Positions 24,301 through 37,879 of a DNA stretch of 64,000 nt are shown piece after piece. Source of the DNA: Fremontodendron californicum (Eukaryota; Streptophyta; Magnoliopsida; Malvales; Malvaceae); NCBI GenBank assembly GCA_030761205.1, contig JAULJL010000039.1, positions 2,366,001 to 2,430,000 on the forward strand. The letters run 5' to 3'. Under the pieces are notes generated by a model, which was given only the letters and a program-made list of their open reading frames with translations, had not been told where the DNA came from and ran no database searches. How positions within the stretch are numbered: the first letter of the stretch is position 1; each line of letters starts with the position of its first letter. Both the position numbers and the translations under genes were made by a program.

Positions 24301-26283
24301 AAATAAACTCTTTAAGGCAAATATAATAAAGGAACTTTGCATCTAAAAAGATACGAATGAGCATAAACCCACATCTAAATTAAGACTGATGAAACTGCAC
24401 AAGGTCAAATATCTCCATTCTCCACCCAAAGTCTAATAGTAAATATAGAAGCAATTTTTGGTCATGCACTCTAAACTTCAAAGTCGTGTCTCAGTTCAAA
24501 ATGGAAGTTCTCAAAAGAATTTTCCGAACTGAAGTACCAAAAAAGAAAAATCAAGCCTTATAATAGCTATAATCAAACAATAACTGAAACTACTACCTCT
24601 TGAAGACAAACAATGTCTGCACGATAACCAACGATTTCCCGCAACAAATTCTGTCTGCGATATGGCCAAGAAAGGGCCCATGAAGGGCAATAACTGTATA
24701 ATTCACTGCTGGCATATAAGTCGGACAAAATGTTGTATGAGAGAACAGTAAAAGTTCCAGAGGATGAAATACGGCCATCTGAATCTAGATGGCCCATCAT
24801 ATCAGCTACGCTTACTGGGATCAAGCGCCGTGGGCTAGGGGAAGGCGCAGGAATAACACGAGATGTCAAAATAGTATTAGGATGTCCCATAGGTAGTTTT
24901 GTTTCTGAATCTACGACAACACACTCAAACTTGAGAACATGGCCAATATCATCTGCTGTAGGTGTATATGTTTTAGAGTGTCCAACTTCAAACCAGGTTT
25001 CACCACCACTCCTCTGTGTAACTGCAGCAGGATACAGAGGTGTTGAACCATTGGTCAAGCTAGTGCTTGATGCTGAACCAGTTAAGCTAGCATTAATGAC
25101 TCCAGACCCTGAGCTATTGAAACGGCCAAATATCTCTTCCTCCTCATTTCCATTTTCATTTACAGCACTTGCAGCACGGTCATGCAGAACACGGTGATGC
25201 TGCCATGCATCTGAGAAGCATTTTGGAGAGCAATGGTAACTTTTAGCAACGGGTATTTTAGCCTTAACACAACCTACGCACTGCAATGTCGCTTGCTCAG
25301 AGGGATGTACACTACAGACAGTAATTTTTCTATCACTTTGTATGCGATACCTGCAAAACAGACCCAAGAAAGGAGCAACATGTATTAGACAAGTAGTGCA
25401 AACGGAAAATTTTAAAACAATCAACTTATTATATAAATGCCACCTAATCCCACAAGCAGACAACATAATATAAATCCAGCACATATAGTAACACAAAGCA
25501 GATTGCAATCAAGTCAAAAGCAATCACACTATCTCCAAATGCACAGACGGAGAGGCTAAACTCATAAACCAAAATTCCACACACCCCCTTATCGAATTAT
25601 TTATAACCACTCAAAAATGTTTACATATATTGTATTTACTAAAAACAATAAAATAATATAACACCCAAAAAACTAGCTCAAACCCAATTGGCCAAAATGA
25701 GAACTAGCCAAAAGACCATAACACCAACAACAACAAAAACATAAAAAAGCTGAGAACTTTTCTTAATGCAAACACTTACCACCCACAAGAAGTTCACATA
25801 TATAGTAAAAAGCAATCAAGTAATAACACACCCAGAAAACTAGCTCAAAATCAAATTGGCCAACATGATAACTAACCAAAGCACAAACAAAAAAAAAAAA
25901 AAAAAACCCAAATCAATAATAAAGCAAAATGAAAAAGAAAACTATAATCTTTAATTCAAACACTTACTAGCCATTAAAAAGTTCACATATTTACTAAAAA
26001 AATAATTCAAATAAGCTTAGCTAAAACCGCAATTGGCTAAAATGAGAACTATCAAAATGACCAAAACCCCCAAAATCAATAAAATAGCTAAAAATGACAC
26101 TTTTGACGGATTCGAAAATACTTACCACTTGTACCTCAAGAAGTGACCATCAAGAGGGGCGGACTCGGGCACATCATCGGTGCTAAAGGTTTTGTCTGGT
26201 CGGCTTAAGAGCACGTAAGGAGTGAGCTCGCAGCCAACAATTGGTATATCAGAAGGGAGGTGCACCCGTAGCACGCTCAGCAT
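21372..26283 (-). CDS. CCR4: CCR4-type poly(A)-specific ribonuclease (deadenylase)
   Basis: Catalytic subunit of the CCR4-NOT complex, which shortens mRNA poly(A) tails in the cytoplasm. Exons in transcript order: 26283-26126, 25350-24597, 24037-23951, 23866-23783, 23705-23619, 23529-23443, 22484-22431, 22334-22243, 22139-22025, 21836-21692, 21517-21372. Borders are GT-AG and phases agree, giving 602 aa, the size of Arabidopsis CCR4-1 as I recall it. The N-terminal part has a Cys/His cluster near residues 65-110 (CSVHP, CVGC, CSPKC, HH), the MYND-like domain by which plant CCR4 is known to bind CAF1 in place of the yeast leucine-rich repeats. The exonuclease/endonuclease/phosphatase domain fills the C-terminal half: SYNILSDLYA, VCLQEV with the catalytic Glu, VCGDFNSVPG, and SSDHIAL with the catalytic His. 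No breaks seen. Confidence 0.96.
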
Positions 26284-26700
26284 GCTTTAACTTCTCCGGC
26301 TTCCTTTGTCAGTCACAGTTCGCAACAGTCACCGCTTTGTAAGCCTATCAAATCCAATCCCACACTAAGCCTAGCAACAGCAGCAGAACACGAAAAGTCC
26401 TTGAAACGATGAGCAATCCTATCGGGACGGAGTCCAGGCGACTCCGCCATTTACTTGACCCAAAAACCCGCCAGACTTGATCTGAAATCAACCTCTCTTT
26501 TCCAATTAAACAAACCCTAGAAAACGTCTTAATTTAATCTAAAAAAAATGTAAAGCTAACAACAGATCTTGCAACAAAATTTAGGGTTTTGAAAAGAAAT
26601 GATCGAATGAAGAAAAAAAAAGTTGGATTATTGAAAGATGTAGAGAGAAAGAAAGGGGGAAAGACGAGATCGAATGATAAATAGGGTTTTACAGAGGAAG
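26284..26700 (-). promoter_or_regulatory. CCR4 leader and proximal promoter with telo-box-like sites
   Basis: On the minus strand, AAAACCCTA-type motifs occur at about 26581-26591 and 26682-26690. These match the plant telo-box, common in promoters of genes for RNA and translation functions. The transcript start is not resolved. Confidence 0.4.
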
Positions 26701-27318
26701 TGAAAAGGAGAGTGTTTATTTATAAAATTTATAGAAATAAAAATTATATAAAATTTTTTAAGGATAAAAATGAGTATAAAAAAAAAACTGTACGGATTTT
26801 GTTTGGGTTTTCCCTTTCAATTCCGGAGCTCCTAATTTACATTTAACCTTTTTATTTATAATTGATAACAATAATAATAATAATAACAATAATCAATATC
26901 TTTATTTAATGAAATAATTATATTATTTTTTATTGCAATATTAAACAATTATCAACTAGGTTTAAGCTCGTGTGATTTTGCACGCATAATGATTTCATTT
27001 TATTATATTATTTATAATAATATAGATTTATAAAAGAGTTATCCTTATCTATTCATGAAAATTTTGGAGAATGACTAATTATAATTATAAAAGATCAAAT
27101 AAATTCTTTAACTATATTTATTGTAATTAAATATGTTATAAAATTTTCATATACTCCTTCTATCACATGTTAATTTTTATTTGTAAAAAATTTTACATTT
27201 TTATTTTATATTTATAAGTGATAAAAATAAAAAATTTATTTTCTAAAAACCTTGGCCAAAAAAAAGACCTTGAATGATTTAGTATTTTGATATATATTTT
27301 GAAAATTTTAATTAATTA
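26701..27318. other. AT-rich spacer
   Basis: No gene or recognisable element. Includes a short AATAATAATAATAAC run near 26868. Confidence 0.6.
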
Positions 27319-27680
27319 AAATATTTTGGAAAGAAAGTGAAATTGAGTCCGAAGTTTATTGGTCTTTTTGAAATTTTAGAAAAAATTGGTGAAGTTGCAT
27401 ACTGATTAGCCTTGCCTTCTAAACTTTCAGGTAATCATAATGTATTTCATGTTTCTATGTTAAGGAAGTATAAACCTGATTCAGCTCATGTTATTGAATA
27501 CGAGCCTATTGAAGTCATAAATGATTTAAGTTATTCTGAGAAATCAATACAGATTATGGATCGAAAAGAAAAGGTGTTGCGGACTAAGGTGATTCCACTT
27601 GTGAAAGTATTGTAACAGCATCACTATACTGAAGAGGCTACTTGGGAACTAGGAAGTGAAATGAAAAAAAAAATACCCTA
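27319..27680 (+). pseudogene. C-terminal end of Ty3/gypsy integrase (truncated pol)
   Basis: Translates, with stops, as the end of a gypsy polyprotein: GKK-KLSPKF-type sequence, then HNVFHVSMLRKY, EYEPIEV and a LVKVL/EEATWEL tail typical of plant gypsy elements. Stops interrupt at 27402 and 27613. Everything upstream of about 27319 is lost, so the element is 5'-truncated. Confidence 0.85.
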
Positions 27681-27730
27681 ATTTGTTTTGATACTGCAAT
27701 GATCTAATTTGAATGACCAAATTTCCTAAG

Positions 27731-29742
27731 GTGGGGAGAATGTGATAACCTAAATTTACAACAACTTAAATCCTATAGAAATTAAGGTGCTTACATCTTG
27801 TAGAGATTAAGATGCTTACATCTTGTAGAGATTAAGATGCTTACTTGTAAGACTTAGAAGCTAAGAGGTCTAACTTTTAGTTAGCATAAGTTTAAGAGTT
27901 TAATAGTAAACTTGGCCTAGTTTTAACACCTCATGGTCTGGTGTCCTTGTGCCAAACTACCAGAGTACAAACTTTGACACCTCATGGCCATATGTCCTCT
28001 CCAAAAAGCCAACTAAATTCCCAAACACCTCATGGTTTGGTGTCCTTTTGCTAAGCTGCCAGATTATGAGTTGTGACACCTCATGGCCATGTGTCCCCTC
28101 CCAAAAGCCACCTGAATTCCTAAGCAAGCAGTTGAAGGTTTATGAATACACTAAAAGCAGCTTAATGTGATAGAATCAGAAACAAAACTCTCCCTTGTTG
28201 TAAAGAAACCCATCAAACTGATTTTGATGTTTTAGTGTTGTTGTTGCTGTTTTGAAGCTCATTTAGAAACTTTGGAGTTGAAAACTGAGTTCTGGAGATT
28301 TGAGGTGTTCCTAGTACTTGCTTTTTAGTGTAAGTAACTAACTATAGTTAATTCCTTACCTTTTGTTGATTTTCAGCTTTTGTTCTTAGTTTGAACCTAT
28401 TATTCTTAGTTGCTTATTTCATGTTCAGCCAGAATAATGTTTTGAATTCATGAACTTTAAAGCTGTTATTTAGTTTGGTATTTTGTTTTGAACCTTATAA
28501 ACCATGATTTATTGTACTCTTAGGTCTAGTTTTGTGTGCTTTAAGTTCTAGCATTACCAAACTAAGCTAATCTATATATTAAACACAAATCTATTCTTTA
28601 GAGCCTTTAGAACCCCAAAGTATCACTCTTGTCAATTTCATTCATTTTGATATGCCATTGTTGTTCTAAGTTGTTTATATATCATTTAAAACGGTTTATG
28701 AACATCATTTGAAGCTTTTACTATGTAAACTAAAGATTTAAGTTTTCATGCTTAATATGATCTGTTTTAGTGAAAGTTAATGTTTTGGAATGAAATTTAG
28801 ATCCAGCTATGAGATTTTGAAATACTATGAACTATTTGAACTATACTTAATCATGTGAATTGTATAAGAAAGTTGACCTCTTTCGTACATCAGTGAAGCC
28901 TATATTTGATGTGCCCATTTGGATTTGACCAATGAGAGTTTGACCTATACGATTTATCGACGGGAGTTTGGACTCATCTAGTGCACAGGTGGAGAATATG
29001 TATATGGACCTCTGATCAGTAGGTTGCTCCCTTTATGGGAGTTTGACCCGTTTAAGATGCATCAACGGGAGTTTGAACTTCATTGAATTGTGTCGAGGAG
29101 GAATTGAATATGAATCTTTTAGGATATTTGAACCTGCTGGATCACTAAATGAAGCATTTGAACTAAAAATCTCATTTGAATAAGTTTTATATTATCTAGT
29201 ATGTTTTATGAATATGAATGATATATGTTCTCATTTGATCTAATATAAGTTGTTCAGAAACCTTTTGGACATTCCAATACTAGGATATCGAAAATAACCC
29301 AAATTTGGTTTCGTTCCTTTGATCCGTGCTCATTTGGGTGTTATTTCCTTAACTATGGTTAGATTACTTGCTGGGCTTTGTGGCTCATTAAATTGTTCAT
29401 CTTTTTCAGATTAAGATCGAGGTGTTGGTGTTCTCTGGAAAGTTTTCATGAAGGTGTTTCGTGTGGACATATAGGACCTCCGTTTGGCTTTTGGTGCTGT
29501 TCTTGTGTATTTGAGGTATAACCTCAATTGAAACAGCTTCATTTTGTTGTAAATCAGTAAAATTGGGGATGTAAGCTAAGTATCTATGACCTAGTTGTGT
29601 GGGTTGTTTAATATACTATTTTAGTCTTGTATAATATAAGTTATAGTTTGTTGTTTAAGAACTCTATGAGTATCTATCTTTATACAACCATGTTCAATAT
29701 AAGACTTTAATTATGGTTACTTTGTATGTTTTGAATCTTGGG
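27731..29742 (+). mobile_element. Polypurine tract and LTR, first part, of a second Ty3/gypsy element
   Basis: GGTGGGGAGAA at 27731-27740 is a polypurine tract, followed by TGTGATAACC (LTR start, 27741). Short tandem units of about 24 bp, containing CATCTTGTAGAGATTAAGA, occur at 27785-27845. The LTR is cut at 29742 by the next element and probably resumes at 40563. Confidence 0.75.
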
Positions 29743-31853
29743 TGTAGACACCGGATTTTATCCGGGCTCTAATTTTTTTTATTAAATAAAAGAAAACAAA
29801 AAAAAATCAGAAAAGAAAAAGAAAAAGAAAAAAAAAAAGATAATTTCGAAATTAAAAGAAAATAAAAAAATGAAAAGAACAAGTTTGGGTTGAGATGAAT
29901 CTCTTCTTTGGATTGAAATAGGACTCTGAAAAATGTGATTGGAACAAAATATGCCTCTTGATCAGATGAAAATTCCTAACTAGAGTAGAACTCAATTTCC
30001 TTCTCTATATATTGAACTCAAGCATTACAATCAAGAAACACAAACAGAAAGCATAGTAATTTCGAAATAAAAAAGAAGATCAATAAACAAAAAAAAAAAA
30101 AATTTTGTTTGTGTGAAAAATTCGAAATTTGAGAGTGGTAGTGCTTGGATTTGTTTTGAAGAGATTTTTTGTGAGGGAAAGTCTAGGTTTTGATTAGAGA
30201 AAGCATAGGCTAGAAGGTGGTGACCATTCGACGGTCAACGGAGTAGATCAGAGGAGGTAAAGTTTCGAGTTTTGGCTTCTGATCTAGAAAATTTTAGAGA
30301 GATTTGGGTGAAACTAATTTGGTTTTTGAGTTGAGGAGATCGAGAGGAATTTTTTAAGATTTTTTCAAGAATTTTTCGACCACCGACGGCGACGACGACG
30401 GCAGTGACGAGAGACGGCGGCACCCACCGGAATCTGGGTTCTGATCAGTGTTCTTGAGAGGAAGAAATTTCATAAAAAAAAAAAGAGATTTTTTTTCTAA
30501 AAAACAGGTAAGAATGACATAAAAAAAAATTATGTTTTAGCCAGCAGCTGGCGGGTCGAGCCACGCGACCCGCGCCTGGGCCCGACCCGTATGATGCTGA
30601 CTTCCTTTTATTTATTTATTTGTTTTCTTTTGTTTTATTTTGTATTTTTTTTTATTATTTTATATTTATTACTAATTGGATTTTAAGTTTTTTTTTTGTA
30701 GGTTTTGTTTTTGTGAATTAATTATTATTTATTTACTAATTATTTATTATTAAATATTTTATTAACTAATTTTTTTAAATAAAAAAACTATTATTTATTT
30801 TAGTAATTATATTATATTATTATTATATTTATTTAGTATTATTAACCATTTATTTATTTATTGATAAAAATATTCTAATTAATTAAGTTTTAATTTTAAT
30901 TGAAGATTAGTTATTTTTTAAAAATTAATAAATTGAGATTTTTCCAATGATGAAATTCAAAAAAATTACGAATGGTTGATTTCTGAGAAATTTTTAGGTG
31001 AGAGAATTCTCTTAAAAATTCTCCAGAATGAATGGAAGGATTTTTTTAAGAGATTATTTTCAATACCAATAAAAATCAAAAATTTATTTTTTTAAGAATA
31101 ATTAATTTTCAATACCTTTCTCAAAATGATTTTCCATAATAAATGTTTAATTTAAATGGAATGATAAATTAAGATTTTTTCCGATGAGAAAATTCAAGAG
31201 AGTCGCGAATGGATGACTTTTAAGAAATTTTTAGATGAAAAAAATTCTCTTAAAAATTCTCCAGAACGAATGAAAGAATATTCTAAGAGATAATTTTCGA
31301 TATTAAGATCAGAATTTATTTTTCGAACAAACATCAATAAAATGTGGATTAATTTTGGAAAATTAATTTCAGAGAAATAACTTTGCTGAATAATCTAATT
31401 TTTCCGACGACGGAGCCTCTTCAATATAACGAATGGTTTCTTTTGAATACTCTCGAGGTGAGGAAACATTTTTTAGTAATTTCTCCAGAATGAATGGAAG
31501 GAAGACCTAAAAAATAAATCTCCGAGATTTCTAACTTTAACAATTAAAATGAGATAGAATAGACAAGACCATTTAATTAAGACTTTTTAAGTATCACAAG
31601 ACTAATTAGGTACTATCTCTTAGATAGGCGTTGTGAGGGTGTTAACCCTTCCTCACACGTAACCGTACTCCCGAACCTAGTTCTGACAAGTAGACCAGAA
31701 TCTATTCTTTTTAAGGTGCCTTAGTCAAGCTTAGGATTACTTTAAATAGGATAGATTCATATAGGTGACTAATCACACCTAGATTAGATGATTAGTGGCG
31801 ACTTCATTGATTTGCGTCTAGTATGCTGAATTCGTATTTGGCACGTTATGACA
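29743..31853 (+). repeat. 5' LTR of the gag-only element (2111 bp)
   Basis: Starts TGTAGACACCGG and ends GTTATGACA. Pairs with 38485-40562. Includes the block GGCGTTGTGAGGGTG near 31626, also present in the solo LTR at 8515-13104. Confidence 0.93.
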
Positions 31854-31856
31854 GTT

Positions 31857-31874
31857 TGGCGACTCCACTGGGGA
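31857..31874 (+). other. Primer binding site, tRNA-Arg type
   Basis: TGGCGACTCCACTGGGGA starts three bases after the LTR. It is complementary to the 3' end of plant tRNA-Arg as I recall it, the primer reported for Ogre elements. This supports the Tat/Ogre assignment. Confidence 0.75.
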
Positions 31875-33011
31875 CATTAGAGAGTAGAGCCATAGATTAG
31901 TCTTGTGATACTTTAGGTTTGAAATATTGGTCTTAAAAAGTGTTTAATTTTTGTTCTTATCTTCTTTTTAATTTTTATTTTATTATCTGTGATAACTCTT
32001 GTTTCTTATACATTGATGGGAAATAGAAGGTTTGAATGTCCCTTCGCACACACGACACATTGCATATCATAAAGCCCTATACCGGGCTCGTCCCTTTTAG
32101 GAGGGGGTAAAGTACCTACGCCTTCGAGGGGTAAAAACCTCCGCAACGGCTAGCGAAACACCTTCAGAGAGTAAAGTACCAAAGTTTTCGAGAGGTGATA
32201 ACCTCCGCCACAACTTTAGAAAATACTCTCACCCGAATTGAACCCTTCCGGTTGGAGCCTATAATGGGTGAGGAATGGGGTGCCTTACTCATTCTACATG
32301 GATGATGTTAGGGAGCAATTTGGGGATCTTTTTAGCTTGGTCAAGTATCCTAAACCCAGCATATAAACAACACTTAAGTGGCCAAACTTTAAGATAGAGC
32401 CTTGTCCATTTTTTTCATAGATAATAACCCAAAATAGGACACATGAAGGAATGTCCTTGTATTTTATTTTATTTTATTTTCACATTTTCTTGTTCAAATT
32501 GTTGTGAATATCGTTTCATTTGTGTCAAGCTTTGTAAAGTCATTGCGTATGTCATAAACTTCATCATTTAGATATTTTCATCATACATTTACCATGTACA
32601 TTTTTTAACCATGCTCATGCATTTATCATGTACATTTTAACCATGCTCATGCATTTACCATCATTTTTTTAATAATGCTCATGCATTTACCATGTATATT
32701 TTTCATAATGGTTATACATTCACCATGTATATTTTCATAATACTCATACACTCATCATGTACATTTTTCATAATGTTACTATTAAACTTTGTGAATATTT
32801 TTGGTATTGTCTTGTAAATTAATTTCTTTTTTTTGTTTATTTGCATCCATGTACATTTCATAAAGACATGAGATCTGAATTTTAAAATTGTGGTAATGAA
32901 AGGTCCAAGGATAGCTCAGAAAGATCTTGGGGGCATTCTTACAACATTTGTTCATGGGTTAAAACAATGACAGAGAATTAGGCTGCTAGGATTCGTTCAC
33001 GGGTTAAAGCA

Positions 33012-34488
33012 ATGGCAGAGGAGCAGGTTGCTAGGATAAACAAAATAGAAAAAACCCAGGGTGAGATTAGAGAGCAATTAAACTCGTTGTTGAAAATGAT
33101 GAAGAGTCTGAAAGGGAAAGATAAGACAGATGAATCCTGCTCTGAGGGAAAGAATCAGAATATGGGTGAATCTTCGTATCCACCAGGTCTCCAATCTCAA
33201 GTTCAAATACCTCACAAGTGCAGTCGCTACAAGCACCATTCGTAGGAGGATTTAACTATCCGGGATATAACATTCATGCCCTAAGGGCAAAGATAGATCC
33301 AGTCCGAATTCTAGATTTAGATGATCAAGAAAGGCTAAATGAAGTTGAAGAGATAGACTCTCGTAAGATGAAATTGATTGAAGAAAGACTCCGGGCTGTT
33401 GAGGGTTTGGATTTCTATGGTTCTATGGATGCTGAAGGGCTTTGTTTGGTTCCAGATGTGGTTATCCCGCCCAAGTTCAAGACTCCTGATTTTGAGAAGT
33501 TTGATGGGTCCAAGTGCCCCATATCTCATATCACCATGTTTTTCCGAAAGATGGCTGCTTATGTGAAAGATGATAAGTTGCTCATCCATGTCTTCCAGGA
33601 CAGTCTTATAGGTTCTGCTGCTAGGTGTTATGTTCAGCTAGATAAGAACCGCGTCCGTACTTGGAAGGAATTAGCAAAGACGTTCATTAATCAGTACAAG
33701 CACATTGTTGACATGGCCCCAAACCAACCTTACAGAATATGGAGAAGAAAGCTATTGAAAGCTTCAAAGAGTATGCTCAGAGATGGAGGGATATTGATGC
33801 CGAAGTTCAACCACCTCTCACTGAAAAGAAACTATAGTCATGTTTGTTAGTACCCTTAAAGCACCATACTATGAAAGGATGATTAGGAATGCCACCAAGA
33901 ATTTTGCAGACATGGTAATCTCCAGGGAGATAATTGAGAATGCTATAAAGAGTGGGAAGCTTGAAGCTAGAGAGACATCCGATGCAAAGAATGAGGCATC
34001 TAAAAGGAAAGATGAAGATGTTAAAGTTGTGACTTATGAAGGACAACAAACAAGAGATCTTCCCCCATACCATCCATATCCCATGTACCAACATTGTTAT
34101 CCCATTGTAAATAATGTTGCACCACAACCAACTTTTCGGCCAAACTTTTACTCACAACCACCTACTTTCATGATTGATCCATCTACACCTGCAGCTAGGC
34201 CTGTTCCCCAAAGAAGACCAAGAAACAGTCAGGAGAAAATTTCAATCCCAATTTCTGATCTTTTTGCCTTTGTTGATAAAAAATTAGTACCTTACTCCTG
34301 TGCCTTTAAAGACAATTCCAAATCTATCAGCAAGGAATTATGATCCTAACAGCAAGTGCGATTATCATATAGGAGCAATTGGACATTCAACGGAAAAATG
34401 TAGGCAGTTGAAAGAAAAGATTGAAGATCTCATTAATGATGGTACCTTGACTTTGGATGTTTTGGAACAATGGAGATCTGGAGTTTGA
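33012..34488 (+). pseudogene. Tat/Ogre-like gag relic
   Basis: Capsid protein gene in at least four frame segments (33012-33245, 33218-33850, 33840-34343, 34300-34488). Recognisable parts: an N-terminal coiled-coil-like stretch, the retrotransposon gag core (FKTPDFEKFDG, MTM/MFFRKMAAYVKD-like, LLIHVFQDSL, TWKELAKTF) and a C-terminal CX2H...C knuckle-like segment (CDYH, IGHSTEKC). A frameshift lies near 33735. A TAG stop closes the correct frame near 33836. No protease, reverse transcriptase or integrase follows. Confidence 0.87.
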
Positions 34489-37440
34489 ATATGGGGAATG
34501 TCACCTCAAATACTTCGTTTGAATAATTTCAAATTTATGATGTTTTCATTTTTTCCTAGGCATGGCATTTTTAACATTGATTAGGTGTTTGATAGTTTTG
34601 TTGGAAATTGTTTATGTTTGCATGACTTATTTTGAAAAATATTTTGGATCTTAAAGAAAATGGTGATTATTGTTAAGAAATAAACTTTGCAACCTATTCC
34701 CATGACCAATTAGTCATAAAAGCTTGATTTCTTTGATGGCCTAAATTTGAAGTGTCGTGAACCTCACATTTCTTTTGACCAGGAAATGAATCCCAAAAGG
34801 TCAAGGATCTTCGTCTAAGCAATGAGCAATGAAATGATCATTTGATTTGCAAAACATTTTTTTGAGAACCAATTCATGAGGCACTCTCTTGAAAAAATCT
34901 AGATTTTGGTAATTTGATAAGTGTCAAGGCTATATAGAGCTTTAAATACATCACTCCTAAGTTTCTCAACCATGCTCGAACTTTTCTTTTCCTAAATGGT
35001 GTCCTTTACTCACATATTGAGGGCAAAATTACCTTAAAAGCCATATTTTTTCAGTATCCTTGAATGCTTTGACTTGAGTAACACCCATTTTCACCCAGTT
35101 ATCCTTTGCCACATCTTAGGGCAGGATTACCAAAGAGCCAAATGACCTGATGTTTTTCTTTGCACACCATTATCGACTTGTGTAAACTTTGTTTTCTTCT
35201 ATGATCGAATGAAATTGCATAGACACTTTGAGAAAGCCGGAATAAGGAGAATCGTTGGGTTGGGCCTTCATTTGGATAGGCATATTGAGAGGATGCATGA
35301 GTTGCAAAAAAAAAAAAAACTGTGATATCATGCATATGAGATATTCAAATGATTTTAATGGCAATTCTTATTATCTACTTCACCTGGAGTTTGCTCCTCA
35401 ATGGAAATATTCATACTGGACATGAGAAATGGCCATCTTTCGTATTCCTTTCACAAAATGAGAAATTATCCTTTGCTACCCCTTTTGAGCCTATTGGATT
35501 CTTGTTTTTTGAATGAACCTTGACCAAGGATCACCTTCCACATCGGGGGGCAAGTATGAAGAATTATCTTTCTATGGAAAGTCATACGTTTGGATCATAT
35601 TTCTACACCACGAAAAGAATGCCTTATGTCAGGGGGGGCAAATATTGAAATGGATTGAGTTTCAAATTTTCAAACTCACTTTATGATAGAAAAGTCTGTG
35701 AAAAGAAAATAGAAAAAAAAGAAGAAAAAAAAGGAGAAGAAAAAAAAAGGAAAAAGAAAGAAAAAAATGAAAAAAAAAGTTCACAAGATAAAATCTTCAT
35801 GAAGAGAAATGATCCATGGTTTGATGAGAAGTAGAAATGATGAAATCCTCATGAAGAGAAATGATCTGTGATTTGACTACCTTCAAAATATGAGATATTT
35901 TGAGATGAAGAAATGATCCTTGGTTTAATTACCTTTAAACACATTTTTGGGCCTGATTATCCTTTTTTTCATAACCCCAAACCTTGGCCTACATTACAAG
36001 CTTGAAAAGTCCATTTTGATTAAGTATGAATGTTTAAGTTGAAGAGTTTTTCCTCAGATTTTATCTCATCTTTTTGAATTGTCATTGAAGAAATTTGAAT
36101 TCTCAAATGCATGGTAGAGCAAAAAAAAAAGGAAAGAAAAGAATGAAGCTCTAGGGTGAAAACCCAAAAACGAGCAGTCTAGAGCAAAAATTTGAAAGCA
36201 ACTCTGCATAACTGTGCCAAGGCCTAACAAGAAGTACAAATATTTTGAACCCACCAAGAAACACCGAACACTTTTGAGAAACTTAAGAAGGTCAACATTA
36301 TTTGGATGACTTTGCCCGAAATTGAAAATCCTTTTCCCTTCTTGTCCAAATTTTGAACCCATCATAGATAGTCTTGACATTTGTTGAATTGCTATATATC
36401 AAGAAACTTAGAAAGAGTGCTAAAATGGATTGTGTTTTCAAAATAAAACTTTTGGTGAAAACCTGATTGTTGAAAGAAATTCATTGTGAGTTTAGATGAA
36501 GAAACATTGATTTTTCCCTTATGTGATGAAACCTCCCTTGATAACCAAAACCTTGACAAATTGGAATACTCAATGAACCAAATTGTGATTCACCTTATCC
36601 ATTCTTGCAGTAATCACCAGTTTTTAGGAGATCCAAAGTTGCATTTTTTGTTTAGAAAATAGAAACTTGATTTTCGAACATGGAAACTTGATATGGGGCA
36701 ATTTTCATGGGGGCGTGATTGAAAAATGATTTTTGGGCATATTCTTTCTTTTCAACGAATTTTCAAAAGATTAGAACATGAAAACATTCAAGTTTGGAAT
36801 GATATATATTTGAGTTTTGAACCAATATGATGAGAGTGACATTTCTGGGGGCAAAAATGAGAAGGTTTTTTTTACCATAATGAGAGGACTGGTTTCTAGA
36901 ATGGGATCTATTGAGTCGGCAAATGGCAGAGTATGCTCTTTTGCATCATTTCATTGAAGATTTTTCAGTTTGAAATTTGAATATGCTTGAAGATGACATT
37001 CTGGGAAGAAAAGAGAATATGATGAGAATAATGAAAGAGTCTGGAAATACATCTGTTTAAAACCTTGGGACTAAACGAGATGTCTTTTTGAGAAAGAAAA
37101 GGGTGTTGTGATCATCTGATGAAATTAGCGGAGATCAGCCTGGTCTTAAGTCCAAGCGTTTGGAAATTGAAAAATGACGAAACGATGAGCTTAAGTATCC
37201 TTTTGTCATAGTTAAAGATTCATGATATTAGTTTGCATTCCATCACATGACATTCATTTTATATAATTGCATTTCATGGCATTCATGTCATTCATAGCAT
37301 GGATTTAACATATAAGAAAGATTTTAGTTTTTGAAATTTGGAATTAAACTCTTTTTAAGGATGGTTCTTTTCAAGGTGAAGTATTGAATCTCGGTTGAGG
37401 AAGATCTTCAAGGTAAGAGTTTTGAGCATTCAGTTGAGGA
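34489..37440 (+). other. Internal region of the gag-only element without coding
   Basis: No pol domain in any frame. Contains purine-rich low-complexity sequence (35690-35780) and repeated phrases such as GAAGAGAAATGATC (near 35800 and 35855). It may serve as spacer or packaging sequence; function not visible. Confidence 0.6.
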
Positions 37441-37453
37441 AAGCATAAAAAGT

Positions 37454-37815
37454 GGTATCTTTTCAAAGCCTCCGGGTAATTTTTCAAAATCTCCGGGTAT
37501 CTTTTCAAAACCTCCGGGTAATTTTTCAAAGCCTCCGGGTATCTTTTTAAAGCCTCCGGGTAATTTTTCAAAACTTTCGGGTGATTTTTCAAAGCCTCCG
37601 GGTATCTTTTCAAAGCCTCGAGGTAATTTTTCAAAACCTCCGGGTAATTTTTCAAAACCTCAGGGTAATTTTTTAAAGCCTCTGGGTATCTTTTCAAAGC
37701 CTCCGGGTAATCTTTCAAAGCCTCCGGGTATCTTTTCAAAGCCTTCGGGTATCTTTTCAAAGCCTTCGGGTATCTTTTCAAAATCACCGGTTAACTTTTC
37801 AAAACCTCCGGGTAT
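37454..37815 (+). repeat. 21-bp tandem array, about 17 copies
   Basis: The unit is GGTATCTTTTCAAAGCCTCCG, alternating with a GGTAATTTTTC variant. The 21-bp period keeps a minus-strand frame open (a heptapeptide repeat resembling YPEALKR), which I take as a by-product of the period. Tandem arrays in this position are known for Tat/Ogre elements. Confidence 0.92.
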
Positions 37816-37879
37816 CAATTTAGAACTTTTGGATAAAATTTTTCAAAGATCTCAGGAGTCTTCTTTTTTAATTTTGGTA

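Noticed and set aside
24730..25197. Plus-strand 155-aa open frame
   Set aside because: Antisense shadow of CCR4 exon 2.
34489..37440. Hidden reverse transcriptase in the gag-only element
   Set aside because: No catalytic motif or pol-like stretch in any frame that I could find.
37371..37787. Minus-strand 138-aa frame with a heptapeptide repeat (YPEALKR-like)
   Set aside because: It is the translation of the 21-bp tandem array, whose period is a multiple of three; no independent sign of coding.
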